Assembly: GCF_036884655.1 (NCBI RefSeq) | Contig: NC_088339.1 | Location: 24,571,501 to 24,635,500 of the forward strand | Direction: 5' to 3' | DNA from: Musa acuminata AAA Group | Taxonomy: Eukaryota > Streptophyta > Magnoliopsida > Zingiberales > Musaceae | DNA length: 64,000 bases | In this document: one piece after another, positions 9,762-22,596 of the stretch | Layout of the letters: every line of letters begins with the position of its first letter | How positions within the stretch are numbered: position 1 is the stretch's first letter | Translations under genes and position numbers: made by a program | The notes under the pieces: model-generated | Told to the model about the DNA's origin: nothing | Databases searched by the model: none | Seen by the model: the letters and a program-made list of their open reading frames with translations, nothing else

Positions 9762-11607
9762 ACGATATATATAGATGCATGGCACGCACGTAGAGACATG
9801 CACCTGACAGACAGCCACACACTGCGTCACAAACGACATGCACTCGTTACTACTGGTTTTGTTCTTTGTTTACTACGTTGGCAAATATGTTTCGTTTTTT
9901 GCTATTTAACTCTGTGTTTTTTTCTTTCTCTTCTTTTGGGTACGCGATCTCGTATCGTTGTCAGATAATATACATAGTATTTTCCATGGTGTATTGACGC
10001 TTTTGTGCTGACATGCGTTCTCTATGGTGTGTGTGTACATAAAGGGCAGGAAAAAGGCTTCGGCAAAGCCGTGAAACACTAGTTTTGGCAGCACATGAAT
10101 TGTTGGTCTCGATCGAAACATAGGAGGTTCGCAACGACATCATATTATCATGTTATGGTGATAACCTACTGAACTGTTCTTCATGCAGGCAATCATCATT
10201 AGAACATTTGCATCTGTGCTCGTTGAACATGTCAATAGTTATGTTATGAACTAATCTGGATAATTCATCTATTAATACATGTGTTAAATTATATAAAGCA
10301 GTTTAATTGCTATCACATCAGAATGTAGAATCGGTTCCCCTTTGTGTTCTTAAGTGTAACGAATTGATTCGGGATTAGGATGAGACTGAGAACTAGAAAT
10401 GATGACACATGTTCTCTCTACCTCGTCCTTCATTCTATCACTATATATATATAAAAGAAATCCTTAATAAATTTGTATCAAGAGGAAGAAAACAAAAAAT
10501 TCTTAAGAGTAATAGATTCTTTATATATATAATATTATATATATTTGTCATTTCAATTATTTGTTTTTGTACGGAACAATGATTTTATTATATCCATTAT
10601 TAACTTAATCCGCGGGATATTTTAATTGGTGGAGCGGATGCGGAGACAGCTTAAGCCGCTTACCCTATTGCCAACCCCATCTACTCTTGTCATCGTCTTC
10701 CTCCAACCACCCTATCTCTCTGTGTGGGGGGCGCCAGCTGACGGCGTTCATGTCTGCTTCCTGATGGCACCGACGTCGACGTTGTTTTAAGTATGCTATA
10801 CCCCACCTCGGGACTTAAATAGCAGCGTGGAAGAGCCCCCCGCATTCACAATAATTAAGAACTCTCTTTACATAAGAGGAGGTGGTTGATCTTTGAAGCT
10901 ACTCCACAAAAGACAAGTCCTAATCTTCCTCTTCTTCATGCTAAATGATACTAAAACAATCCACAGCTGCCAAAGAAGAAGGGAATTCCGACCTAATGAT
11001 ACAATGTGACGAAAAGGATCAGCCATCCCCATTACTCATCACTTTTCCTTTCGTGCTTCCTTCCTTCCTCCTCCGTAAAAAAGATATTGACTTTTTGATT
11101 GGCATGACGCCAAAACCTTTCGCCATCTGTTAACATGAAGTAAACATGTTCATTCAGAAGGCCGGAAAATGACTTTGCAGTGGCTGGTGAACTATTTGTA
11201 GGTCCGCGGTTAGCGGCATGGCGCTCTCGTTGATCGAGTTCCTGTCACAAGATATCAACTATTAGCGCACCCTTTTTATCTCATCCTGCAATCTCCAAAA
11301 GAAAAGAAAGGAAGAAGCGACTCGAGACAAGTCATGACAGACTAGAAAGGATGTCCGATTGTTCTTAAGCTAACAGGAATCAATTACTTGTCAACTTGGA
11401 ACTATTTCCTGTGTTATTTATTATTGGCCGTTGAGCATAGTCTGACTTCTATGAGTGATCCAACACATAGTTCTTGTCTGGATTGTATCTGACTGTTAGT
11501 GGAGCTGAATTCTGAAGCAACCTTAAATGATGAGAGATTTATGGCAAGATTTGGAGCTGCTGAGTGTATTCTGAAATCTTAAATGAAGCAACCTGAATTC
11601 TGAAATC
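9762..11607. other. Intergenic region, no gene recognised
   Basis: This spacer lies between the convergent CLE and TGA genes. It contains the CLE 3' UTR, AT-rich sequence, short TA runs (10443-10452 and around 10520) and a GC-richer patch (10610-10850) with a TTAAATAG word that could be a weak promoter. No protein family or structured RNA is recognisable. The short open frame near 10945 has no homology I can name. Confidence 0.45.
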
Positions 11608-14600
11608 TTACTCTCTAGGTCGAGAAGCCCAAAGAGAGCTGAGAGCACGGAGGCGGCTGTGATACTCGCCGATGGCTAGGAAACACCTTGCTGCTTGTCT
11701 TATTGTTAGAATTCGATGCATCTGGTGAAGAGTCTGCTGTCTTAAATTGTCGGCCTGTGTATATTAGAAAGTCAAAAAGCTTAAGTAAGACTAAACATGG
11801 AAGAAATATAAGCTTAGGAAAACAACTTTTACTAGTTACCAGAGACTCAAGATATGATCTCAAGTCAACTGAGATGATCTGCTGTCCTTGAGTGGGAATA
11901 AAGAAAGAGAGAGGATCTCTTACAATTGATCATGACCAAGAATAATTCATCAGGACAATCATAGATTATATATAAAGAAGATATGGGAGATAGACCAAGT
12001 AAACATTATTGATCTGTCCCACTGAAGAAGAGGAAAGACAAAAGGAGAAGTATGCTACTATTTTTTGGTTTGTCAAGATGTTGGCCCATTGTTGATGAAA
12101 ACCTTATCATGTAGATAAAAGAAATATAGGATGATTGGCCTCACCCGAGGGCAGAGAAGGATGGGTTGTTGTGTCTTTTTCATGGTACTATGCATGGACA
12201 GCAACATCTGAATACTTTTTGAGGCACTTAAACATCAGAAGATTGTCCATCTAGCTTTTGATTTTGATGGGTATGCACCAAGTACCGAAGAAGAGAGAGC
12301 ATAAAATGGAAGAGAAAGGTAAAAACAAAACCAGAAGAAAGGGCAATGTGATAGGTTCACTTGAATATATACCAAGAACACTTTCCATGGACTCCATCCT
12401 GAAAAGCTACAAGCCATTGGGTTATTGCAAAAGATGTTGGGAATGGAAGAGTGGCCAAATCTAGAGCCTTCCATCCTCAAAATCCTTCATGTGGGACCCA
12501 AGAGAAGGATGCAAGGATTCATGCTCAAACCTTAACTAGTAACAAATGCCAGAGGCCTGAAATCACCACATCCAGAGAGAAAGAGGCTCGCAACTTGAGC
12601 AAAAATTGGAACACATGTGAGAAATATATCTCATGTATTCAGATGAGAGACTATCTGATGTATTTGGTCCCCTCGACGATTTCTAGTGTTTCTACATTCA
12701 TCTGACCGATGTCGATGGAAATGTTGTTTATGATCAATATCAAGTTTCTAACAGTGCAACAAACCTAGTGATACATAGAAAGATTTTGATTAATGCATAC
12801 TTCCATGACCGGCTCACAAGTCGGCTAATTAGCAGGTGGCGATGCAAGAAAGAGAATTGAGCAAAGAAAAGAGGACCTGTCGGAGGAATCCCTCGAGATT
12901 GGCAAGCTTCCCCAATGCAATGGCCATTTGACTCATGTAATTCCCAGTACTGGAGCTCTCGACGAGGGAGTCACCGGTCACAGTATCAGCAAGCGACCGG
13001 AGGAATTGCTCGAGGCCCTGCGAGAGCGCCTCCTCCGCCTGTTGGCAAGATTGCTGGAGGCTACATATCCCTGCTACTTGCTGCTCCGTCAAGGGATCCA
13101 GTTGAGGCAGTACGATCTGGTCATTGCAGCAGAAACGAGCGCATACTAATGATGGAGGATGAGAGCAATCTAGCTGTGGGAGGAAGTGAAGGCAAATGGC
13201 TGAGAGTTCAACCTTTAGCAGCTCGGAGGGCCTGAATCCGCCCATCCATAGGAAACACCGCTCGGCAGGTGTTGTCCACAAGCCGGTGAGAACGTGGAAG
13301 ACGTCTGATCTGGCTGCTGTGGCTTTGAGCTGGAAGAGCTCGTCGTAGAGGGCGAGGCATTCGTCTACTGTGACCCTGAGATCTCCATCTTGACGATGCG
13401 CTTGTAGACCTCCTCGAAGCTCCATCATCTTCTTATAGTTCTCTTCCAACCATCGGGAGTATTCCATGTCAAAAACTGCAGTATTCCATGTCAAAATCTA
13501 GTATAAGAAACGAAATCTCTACAACAACAGATCGACTGCAATGGAAGAGCTTCATACCAGAGCTGATGTTATCACCTGCACTGCCTCCTCCCAAGAAGAG
13601 ACCCTGGAAACCAAAGAATTGAAAATGAGTCGATACATAGCACAGGGAAACCAATCAAGGTTGGTTAGATATGCTCGGTTCTACCTGTGTTCGAGCTCTC
13701 TGGAGATCTTGCTCCAGCTGAGTAAGTTTGATTCTGCTGGACTCTAATTGTTGTATGTAAGCCTGTCACTTCGAAGCACATTGTGTCAAATCAATCATTT
13801 TTTCCTCGATCCGAAGAAGTAGACGACAATTACCCTAAAAAATCTCAAGCCAAACCAACCTTCTTTCTTAGCCGGCTTTTTCTTGCAGCTTCTCTATTCT
13901 GAGCCAAGCGTCTTAACGTCTGCAGTAACAAAAAAGGTGAGCCTTAGTCAAACGCCGGAGAGTTCTTCTTTCTATGTTTCCACCACACACAGCCACACAA
14001 ATGTGCATGTCTTGTTTGTTCTATCGTACTGGATACTTGACATTTAATATGTGCAGAAGATGCTCAAGGCTGTAAACTGAAGCACAAGCAGAAAGCATTA
14101 CCTGAACTATAATTCTGTGCATGCATACGCATACTCGCAAAAATACTTAATTAGCTACGTTGATACAAATATAAAATATATATAGAGAGAGAGAGAGACG
14201 CAACCTTTGCATCTAGTACTTTCCCATCCTTCTCTGAAGAAGAACCACCAACCACATTTCTCTGCCACATGAAAGGCATGGCAAATGGTTTTGTTAAACC
14301 ATGCATGGTGATGGGAGGAGGAAATAAGAGCCATATACACTTACTGTAGCACACTGACAACTGCTGTCTAGCTATTTTTCTACCACCACTTAATGCTATT
14401 CCCGTAAAATATACATAAGCCTGGGATGTTAGGCAACGAAGAAGTCGAGATTTCGATGTCTTGAAATCCCGATTGTGCGATAGTGTTTGGAAGAAGGTGC
14501 GGAAGAATATTATTTGGTTTCAAGACCTGTTTGACGACTGGGAAAACATCAACCTTAATGATGTGGCCTTTTGTTTGGTAGACTCTTAATTATTAGCAGT

Positions 14601-16161
14601 AGGTACTGATGAAGATGTTCAATTACATAAATCAAATAAATGTTGTCTTTTTCGATGTAAAAGCTGTTGATCTTCTTGGAGTTTGTGAGATTGGATACGC
14701 AGGCTAAGAATAGCAGTCAGCAGTTAGATGATGTCAAACCAGATGTCAACTTGTTGGAGTTTGTATCGTTTCTTGGGATGAGTGCTGGTAAAACTCTGTT
14801 CCAGGATCAGTAAGAGCCACAAGCAGGAGGAGAATCGAGATCTTAAGATTGGACCTTGTTCCTTCCGATTGAGAGAGAAGACTATAGTGCAGCTCATGTA
14901 TGGTGATTATGGGATTGGAAGGGTTCGGTGACGCCATGACAGGAAGAAACCACATGAATTCGTACCTTTTCTTGAGTTCTGAGCTGTTGGTTTGGTGCCC
15001 CATCACCTGCCATTGTTCCTTGCTGCTGCTCTTCTGACTGTTCTGATGAAGCTTTTCTGCTCACCGGGGACTCTGAGTCCAGCTGGGAAATTGTGTTCTG
15101 TACAGATCCTGAATCGGCGCTCTCCTCTGGCTGTGAATTCCACTGTTGGCATTAAAGGAGGAAGTGCAACAGTCAATTTCTAGGAGTCAAAAGGTAAGAC
15201 CATACCTTGGGAATTTGTTGAAATCTCATTGGCCATGATGGGAAGATCTCAAGTGTTGGGGGTCTGCTTGCGAAAAGGGCTGCATGCAGAAGATCAATAA
15301 AACTGTGTCAGAATCACAAAGGAGTAAATAGCCTTCTGTCAATGATGTTTCTAAGTGAACTTATTCCTTTTCCTGTTCAAGGCCTGCAGAGAACTAGTAG
15401 GAATGGAACAGTAAAAAGTTGGAGAGTAGGTTTCCGTGGGTAGGTGGTTGTGGGATCACATCATTCTTGGTCTCCTGCTTGCTGTGATCCCGGAGGTAGG
15501 AGACCAGTTCAAACCCCTCTTCCATGTTTGTGTTGGAGCACAAGCCAAGGATGATTGACTCTTAGATGTGTTGGGCTGGAGAGGCTTACACTTCCTTTCT
15601 TCGTCGCTCCTAATTCCAGCAACTCCATGCATGAGAGCCTCTTCCAACCCCCCAAAGTAAGCAGCTCCTTCTTGGTCACTGGTGAAGCACCCAGAAAACT
15701 TTTCATTCAACAATAAGCAGTATAATTCCAAGACTTAAGACAGATAAAACTAAGAGAGATGATAGGCTGGCGATGAAAGGGTGCAGATCCGCTGAACCTA
15801 GAAGATCAAATATTTCTTCACAGAATGATAAAAGAAGGCAACAAGGAAGATCTGATGGATATGTCAAAATGGAAGATAGAGAGATTATAAGCTGCCTTAC
15901 ATCTGCTCATGCAAAAGCTAAAGGATTTCACAAAATAGGACTTGAAACGTAACTAGGAAGCCGAAGAAAGAACGGGGAAAACACAAACAACTAGTCTTCA
16001 AACATATTAAGAAAAAGAAGCGGAAGCTAAGAGATGAACATGGAGGAACAGTACAAGAAATTTGTGGCAGAAGGTGTGATTCCATTAACTCCATGTGTCA
16101 TAGGTCGACTTGAAGGTCCAGAGTCCGAAAGACCAGTTTCACCAGCGCTTTGATTTTCCAT
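11608..16161 (-). CDS. TGA-class bZIP transcription factor (TGA9/TGA10 type)
   Basis: Complete nuclear DNA-binding protein of 445 residues. Eleven minus-strand exons: 16161-16055, 15678-15590, 15279-15206, 15142-14966, 14261-14205, 13919-13860, 13762-13685, 13603-13558, 13475-13213, 13116-12877, 11754-11608. Lengths sum to 1338 nt and every junction keeps phase. The N-terminus has GETGLSDSGPSS; exon 2 has AAYFGGLEEALMHG; exon 3 has PTLEIFPSWPMRFQQ, all typical of the TGA9/TGA10 clade. The bZIP basic region (LAQNREAARKSRLRKK, residues about 173-188) ends exactly at an intron. The zipper follows, and then the DOG1 domain from about residue 230 (FDMEYSRWLEE, VPQLDPLTEQQ-like region, GNYMSQMAIALGKLANLEGF). 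The C-terminus is LRALSSLWASRPRE. The family binds TGACG (as-1) sites and in Arabidopsis TGA9/TGA10 act with CC-type glutaredoxins in anther development. The donor of exon 1 (GTACTG) is the least certain boundary. Confidence 0.92.
11755..12876. other. Last intron of the TGA gene, contents unremarkable
   Basis: 1.1-kb intron separating the final two exons. The borders are clear on the minus strand: donor CGACAG|GTCCTC and acceptor TACACAG|GCCGAC. I see no second gene, inverted repeat or RNA structure inside. Open frames here on either strand are short and unrecognised. Confidence 0.6.
13459..13496. repeat. 16-bp direct duplication across a TGA splice acceptor
   Basis: GTATTCCATGTCAAAA occurs at 13459-13474 and again at 13481-13496. 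The first copy lies in exon 9 of the TGA gene (it encodes FDMEY on the minus strand). The second lies in the intron just upstream of the CTGCAG acceptor at 13476-13481, so the acceptor sits between the two copies. Confidence 0.9.
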
Positions 16162-17012
16162 CCAAGATCCTTTCACCAACACAAACAATCACCTTTCATA
16201 CACTTCATTGGATCCTTACACCTGTTCGATACCCTGCCTTCTGCAGCAAGAGAACCAAAACAAGAGAGCCAATTAAGGAAAAGAACATTCGCATACATGA
16301 TCTAGCCATAGCATACTCCTCCTGAGATAAAAAGACGCTCACCTTCTCTTCTGGATCGCCACAGAGAGCTTCTCTCAGTTGTTGTTCTTACACCAGAGAG
16401 AGAGAGAGCATATGGCCAGGGATGGGAGAGTACATTTTATAAAACTAAATCATCTCAAGTTGGGCCTTGACCATTCATGGTTCTGTCACTCTCTTCTATG
16501 GGTTCTTGTCAGGGCTTAACCCTTTGTCACTGTAGATCCTGGCAAGATAGAGGTACAGGTGCACACTGGATTACTGACTCCTGCTTCACCCTTGCAACTC
16601 AACAAAACCAACAGGCAATACGAGACAAGAAAGTTCCCTAAAGTATAAGATAGAGGTGTGGATTTCTTCTCATGCTTTGTTGTGTTGCCAAGGATGTGAG
16701 TTTACTTTGACAACACAGGGCCTTTGATAAGCACAGATTGCATAGTTAACCCTGAAGCCCCTCTCAACCAAAGCACTATGATCACCCCACAATCTGACCC
16801 ACTTCCTTTTCTTAATCAAATCCTTCTCTTGAAGTGGATTGGCTTGGTGGTATTATGCCCTTGTTGATGGGTCGACATCCATGCCTTGTCGATCACCTAA
16901 TGTCATTGCCACACCAAGATTCCTTTCCATAATCAGAGAGCTTCATGCAGGAGGACCTCAATCTCCCTTGTTCAAGCCCATGGAACAGTTGATGATCTTT
17001 GCAGCTCCTTAG
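16162..17012. promoter_or_regulatory. Upstream region of the TGA gene, up to the retrotransposon insertion
   Basis: This 850-bp interval holds the 5' UTR and proximal promoter of the minus-strand TGA gene. An AGAGAGAG run lies at about 16396-16409. No protein-coding signal is recognised. The right boundary is the 4-bp target duplication (TTAG, 17009-17012) of the LTR retrotransposon, so native upstream sequence resumes only beyond 23341. Confidence 0.5.
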
Positions 17013-17754
17013 TGTCACGAACGGTCGTCGCGCACCCGCAACAACTCCGTTCAACGAACCGTTCGTCGCTCACACCCGCATGTACAGCTGCTTGACAGCA
17101 TGTTTTCTTATTGTTTTGGGTCATTTTGCTTGTAAATATGTAAGTTCGAACAAGCTGCAGCGTTGCAAAGCGACCGTTCACCGAACCGAGCAAAACAGCC
17201 CCAAAACAGCCCAAAACAGCTCCGTTTTCGCGTGCCGCGGGAGGTGAGCGGAGTGCTGCCTCCGCTCACCAAAATGTCAGCCAGCTCAGACCCCAGGAAC
17301 CCCCCGGGTGGCACATGGCTGGATGGGGCTTCGGTTATATACCGGGCGTTGAACACTCTTTCGCAAGTTCGCACGTGACCTTTACGGGAACTTGGTGTTG
17401 CGTCCGGGACCAGGTGAGCGGCTGTTTGTGGGCTTGCAGCTGTTCGTTCATCCTTGAAAGCCTTGTTTTTCCCCCTCTCCCTCTTTTCTCTTGTGCACAC
17501 AAGGTGTTCGACGAATTGCTTGTAAAGCTTTCCTTTTCGCGAGACTTCGGGACTTGCCCGTTGCTCGTTCTTTCGATCTAACTCTCTTTCTCTTTTACAG
17601 GTCCTTCGGGACCTGCGAGAGGTTACAAAGTGGGCTGATCCTTGCGGAGCAAGATCGCAAGGGCGAAGCGCGACTTAGGCAACGCAAGCTAAGTTCGCGT
17701 CTTTGGCCGCAAGGGTGCCGCACGCCTTAGGCAATTCCAGCTAAGGTCGTGACA
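17013..17754 (+). repeat. 5' LTR
   Basis: 742-bp long terminal repeat with TGTCAC...GTGACA ends. It contains a TATATA word at about 17336-17341 (GGTTATATACC) that is probably the element's promoter. It is near-identical to 22597-23337. It faces away from the TGA gene, whose start lies about 850 bp to the left. Confidence 0.95.
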
Positions 17755-17757
17755 TTG

Positions 17758-17769
17758 TGGTATCAGAGC
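17758..17769 (+). other. Primer-binding site (initiator Met tRNA)
   Basis: TGGTATCAGAGC, three bases after the 5' LTR, is complementary to the 3' end of plant initiator methionine tRNA, the usual minus-strand primer for this type of element. Confidence 0.9.
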
Positions 17770-17815
17770 GGGCAAGCTCTTCGATCGAACAGCGAACGAA
17801 CTTCGCAACTTCGCC

Positions 17816-20800
17816 ATGGCAAAGCATCGTGGCGAATCAAGCAAGACGGGGCAAGCCGGACCCTTGCCCCAAGCAGCCGCAGGTGGGCTGCATGTGCACA
17901 CTCGCTCTCATGCTGTTGGAGCCGCTCACGAGGATCGCGGCAGCGAACAGGATGAGCGAGAAGTTGGCAACTCTCCGCGAGCGGAGGAAGCGCAATCTGG
18001 TGCGCTAACTGGGAAAAAGAGTCATAAGGAGAGACTCACGATGGCGGAAACCCGCCTGGATGTTCTGGAAGCGAGCATGGAGGAGCTCTACCATGGCCAA
18101 CAAAGACTTGTTGGGGTAGAGAGCTCGCAAGAGAAAGCGGAGTCTAGGATCGACAAGGTCGAGGCCCTAGTCGATCGACTGTCTGATGACACCAAAGACT
18201 CCGTGCAACACTTACAGGATGTTGTGGCGGAACTCACGGCAAAGGTGGCTATGCTTACAAGAACGCTAAATGCGGGAGGAGGCAACACCCGCGTTGCACC
18301 GCCACAAAATTTGAGGGCACCTGAGCCCCATGGATACGGAGGGGCCAGAGATGCCAAGGAGCTCGAGAACTTTCTGTTTGACATGGAGCAATACTTCCGA
18401 GCTACGAGGCCCGATTCTGAAGATACCAAAGTTTCCATAGCAACAATGTATCTGAATGGAGATGCGAAACTTTGGTGGCGAACTCGTTGGGAGGAGATCC
18501 AACAAGGTCGGTGTCGAGTCGACACATGGGAAGACTTGAAGCGGGAGTTGAGAACTCAGTTCCTACCGGAGAACACAGAGTTCGTCGCAAGAAGGAAGTT
18601 GAGACAACTCCGCCAAAGTACCACCATCCGAGACTATGTAAAGCAGTTTTCTGCACTGATGCTGGACATACAGGACATGTCCGAGAAGGACAAGTTGTTC
18701 AGCTTCCTTGATGGTTTGAAACCATGGGCTCAGCAGGAGCTGAATCGAAGGAATGTTACCGACGTGGTCGGGGCAATTGCAGCTGCAGAAAGGCTCACCG
18801 ACTTCATTTCCTCTGAAGACCCAGCGAGAAGGAAACAATCTTCAAGCAATCGCCCTCCAAAACATTCTCGAGGGAAGGAGCTCGGGGGCGAACAGAAGAA
18901 GAAGAGCTCCCACAAAGGGCCGAACCCAAAAGGCAAGGCCTCAAAACCTGGAGGATGCTTCTTGTGCGGAGGACCGCACATGGTAAGGGAGTGCCCACAG
19001 AAGCAGGCACTCAACGCTTTGACAGCTTCCATCCACCCTCCCCGATCGGACAAGGGCAAAGCTGTTGCTCTTAGTTCGAGCAGTTCAGAATCCAGCAGCG
19101 ACGATGAGGAGTCGCAAGGACCCCGAATGGGAGCAATGCGTCTGTTGAACGCTATGCGGGGTCAAGTGGGGGAGAACATGAAGACGAAGGCACAAAAAGC
19201 AGGAAGCAGCGAGCTAATGTATGTGGACATTAAGCTAAATGACCAAACGACCCGTGCAATGGTGGACACGGGCGCTACCCACAACTTCATAGCCGATCGC
19301 GAAGCACAGCGACTTGGGTTGACATTGGAGAAGAGCCCAAGCCGAATGAAGGCGGTGAACTCGGAGGCCAGGCGAATCTCCGGGTTGGCGAAGGGTGTTC
19401 CTATCAAAATCGGGACTTGGAGCGGTAACACCAACATGATGGCCGTGCCACTGGACGACTTCCAAGTGATTCTTGGAATGGAGTTTATGCATGCGGCGAA
19501 GTTGGTGCCGATGCCGTTCTTAAACTCCCTATGTATGATGGGAGGAGATGACCCCTGCGTGGTTCCCGTCTCTCGGAGAGGAACCAAGGAGCCCCAACAT
19601 ATTTCGGCATTACAATTGAAGAAAGGGGTGCGAAAGGGCGAACTAACATTCGTGGCTGCTATGAAACTAGAGCCACTCAACGAAGAAGCCATTCAAGAAC
19701 CTGCTGTGGTGGCGAACGTCCTGAAGGAGTTCAAAGACGTTATGCCACCCGAGTTGCCGAAGACTCTTCCACCACGCAGAGGCGTGGATCACAGTATCGA
19801 GCTGGAGCCAGGAGTGAAGCCTCCAGCGAGACCACCCTACCGCATGCCCCCGCCAGAGTTGGCAGAACTCAGGAAGCAGTTAGGTGAACTGCTAAGCGGT
19901 GGTCTCATCCGCAGCTCAAAAGCACCTTTCGGAGCTCCAGTTCTCTTTCAGAAGAAACAAGATGGGAGCCTCCGATTATGCGTCGACTACCGAGCCCTCA
20001 ACAAAGTAACAGTGAAGAACAAGTATCCCATCCCGCTCATTGCGGACTTGTTCAATCAATTGGGCAAGGCGAAGTATTTCTCAAAACTCGACCTCCGGTC
20101 GGGGTATTGGCAGGTGCGCATCGCTGAAGGCGACGAAGCAAAGACTACTTATGTGACCAGATATGGAGCGTTTGAGTTCTTAGTGATGCCTTTCGGCTTA
20201 ACCAACGCTCCGGCCACATTCTGTACTCTCATGAACCAGCTATTCAAGGAGTATTTGGATAAGTTCGTGGTCGTCTACTTGGACGATATCGTCGTCTACA
20301 GCCAAACGCTCGAGGAGCACGTCAAGCACCTTCGGACGATTTTCAAGGTTCTCAGGGAGAACACGTTGTTCGTAAAAAGGGAGAAATGCTACTTTGCTCA
20401 GACTGAGATCCTATTCTTGGGGCATCGAATCGGTGATGGCTCCATCCGGATGGATAAGTCGAAGGTGCAAGCAGTTGCGGAATGGCGAACTCCAAAGAAG
20501 GTGCCAGAGTTGAGATCCTTCCTTGGTTTCGTCAACTACTATCGACGCTTCATCGCGGGATATTCGAAGCGGGCAACCCCACTGACGGAGTTGCTGAAGA
20601 AGGAGCAGCCTTGGAAGTGGTCGGACAGATGCGAGATAGCATTCCAAGATCTGAAGGCTGCTGTTCTGGAAGAACCAGTGCTCAAATTGCCAAACTATGG
20701 AGAGCCCTTTGAAGTCCATACCGATGCTTCGGACTTTGCTATTGGTGGAGTACTCATGCAAGAAGGTCATCCGATGGCCTACGAGAGCCGCAAACTCAAC

Positions 20801-22585
20801 GAGACCGAGAGGCGGTATCCAGTGCATGAGAAGGAGATGACAGCGGTGATCCACTGCCTACGAGTTTGGCGACACTACCTCCTCGGGTCGCGATTTGTGC
20901 TGAGGACAGACAACATCGCCCTGAGTTATTTCCAAACTCAGAAGAAGCTTTCCCCAAAGCAAGCACGGTGGCAGGACTTCCTGGCTGAATTTGATATGGC
21001 AATGGAATACAAGCCCGGGAAGGCGAATGTCGTGGCCGATACGCTGAGTCGGAAGGTGGAGTGCGTGAATGCTGCACAACTGGAGGGCAGAGGCCAAACA
21101 AGTCAGTTACACTCCAACTTCCTTGCTCGAATCAGAGATGGACTGTATAGTGATCCCCAGGCAGTTATCCTGATGCAGCTCATCAGAGAAGGCAAGGCAC
21201 GACGATTTTGGGTCCAGGAGGGACTTGTTTACACAAAAGGGAATAGAGTTTATGTTCCCCGAGTGGACAATTTAAGGCGTGAACTCTTAAAAGAGTGTCA
21301 CGATTCCCTTTGGGCTGGACATCCCGGCATTCACAGAACATTGGCTCTCGTGGAGAGGGCCTTCTACTGGCCAAAGATGGGGATTGATGTGGAGGAGTAT
21401 GTTTGAACATGCCTTACTTGCCAACAAGACATGGTGGAGCAACGGAAGCCGGTGGGACTTTTGGAGCCGTTGCCTGTACCAGAAAGGTCATGGGAGAGCA
21501 TTTCCTTAGACTTCATATCAAGCTTGCCGCCTGTAGGGGGACTTGGATCGATACTTGTGGTGGTCGATCGGTTTTCAAAGTATGCAACTTTCATTGCTGC
21601 TCCCCTACACTGTTCAGCTGAAGAGGCGGCCAGACTGATGATGAAGGGTGTAGTGAAGTATTGGGGAGTCCCACACAATATTGTTAGTGATCGAGACGCT
21701 CGGTTCCTGGGACGATTCTGGACCGAGCTATTCAAATTGTTGGGGTCAAAGTTATACTTCTCTACAAGCCTCCACCCCCAGACGGATGGTCAGACTGAAA
21801 GAATAAATTCACTCTTAGAGCAGTATCTCCGGCACTACGTGAGTGCCAATCAACGAGATTGGGTGAAGCTGTTGGACATCGCCCAATTCTCCTACAACTT
21901 GCAGCGGAGCTCTGCATCCAACAAGAGCCCCTTCGAAATTATCACAGGACAACAACCGTCGACTCCGCACACTATGGCAATTGGTTATACTGGGAGTAGT
22001 CCATCAGCCTACCATTTCGCAAAGGAGTGGCATCGAAATGCCGATATTGCGCGGGCTTACTTGGAGAAGGCGGCAAAACGGATGAAGAAGTGGGCAGACT
22101 TGGGAAGGCGACCACAAGAGTTCAAAGTTGGCGATTTGGTGTTGGTAAAGCTCCAACCAGCATCACTCCAATTCTTCAGGAAAAGAGTCCACAAAGGATT
22201 GGTGCGTAAGTATGAAGGGCCCTTCCCAATTATCAGCAGAGTAGGCAATGTTTCTTATAAGTTGCAACTGCCGGCGTGGTTCAAAATTCACAACGTTCTT
22301 CACGCCAGCAACCTGAAGGCCTACCATTCGGATCCGCAAGATGCTTCTCGAAGTATTCCAACTCGGCTACCTCCCATCACAGCCTCCTACGAGAAGCGAG
22401 TGGAAACCATTCTGGCGGATCGCAAGATAAAGCTACCCAACGGAGCGGAGCAGACAGAGTACTTGGTGAAGTGGTGAAAGCTTCCCCGAACTGAAGCCAG
22501 TTGGGAGCCTGAAGACGCCCTGCGACATGAAGAAGAAGTCATCAACAACTACCAACAAGCGTCGACGAGGGCGTCGACAGTTTAA
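17816..22585 (+). pseudogene. gag-pol polyprotein of the Ty3/gypsy element, interrupted by two stop codons
   Basis: Single frame from ATG 17816 to TAA 22583-22585, broken by in-frame TGA codons at 21404-21406 (integrase zinc-binding region) and 22475-22477 (C-terminal chromodomain). Domains in order: coiled-coil-like leader; retrotransposon gag; CX2CX3HX4C zinc knuckle from about residue 381; aspartic protease with DTGAT at about 484; reverse transcriptase with YLDD at about 821; RNase H (HTDASD); integrase HHCC followed by the D,D,E core (VVVDRFSKY, SDRDARF, GQTERIN); chromodomain-like tail ending LVKW at the second stop. No frameshift is visible. Both breaks are single nonsense codons. Confidence 0.92.
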
Positions 22586-22596
22586 GTGGGGGAGAA
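22584..22596 (+). other. Polypurine tract
   Basis: Purine-rich run around AAGTGGGGGAGAA, directly before the 3' LTR. It is the expected plus-strand priming site and helps fix the LTR boundary. Confidence 0.8.

Noticed and set aside
10945..11133. 62-codon open frame downstream of a TTAAATAG word
   Set aside because: No homology recognised and no clear exon signals. It could be transcribed but cannot be supported as coding.
12915..13235. Plus-strand open frames over the TGA gene
   Set aside because: They are antisense to exons encoding the DOG1 domain, which has clear homology on the minus strand.
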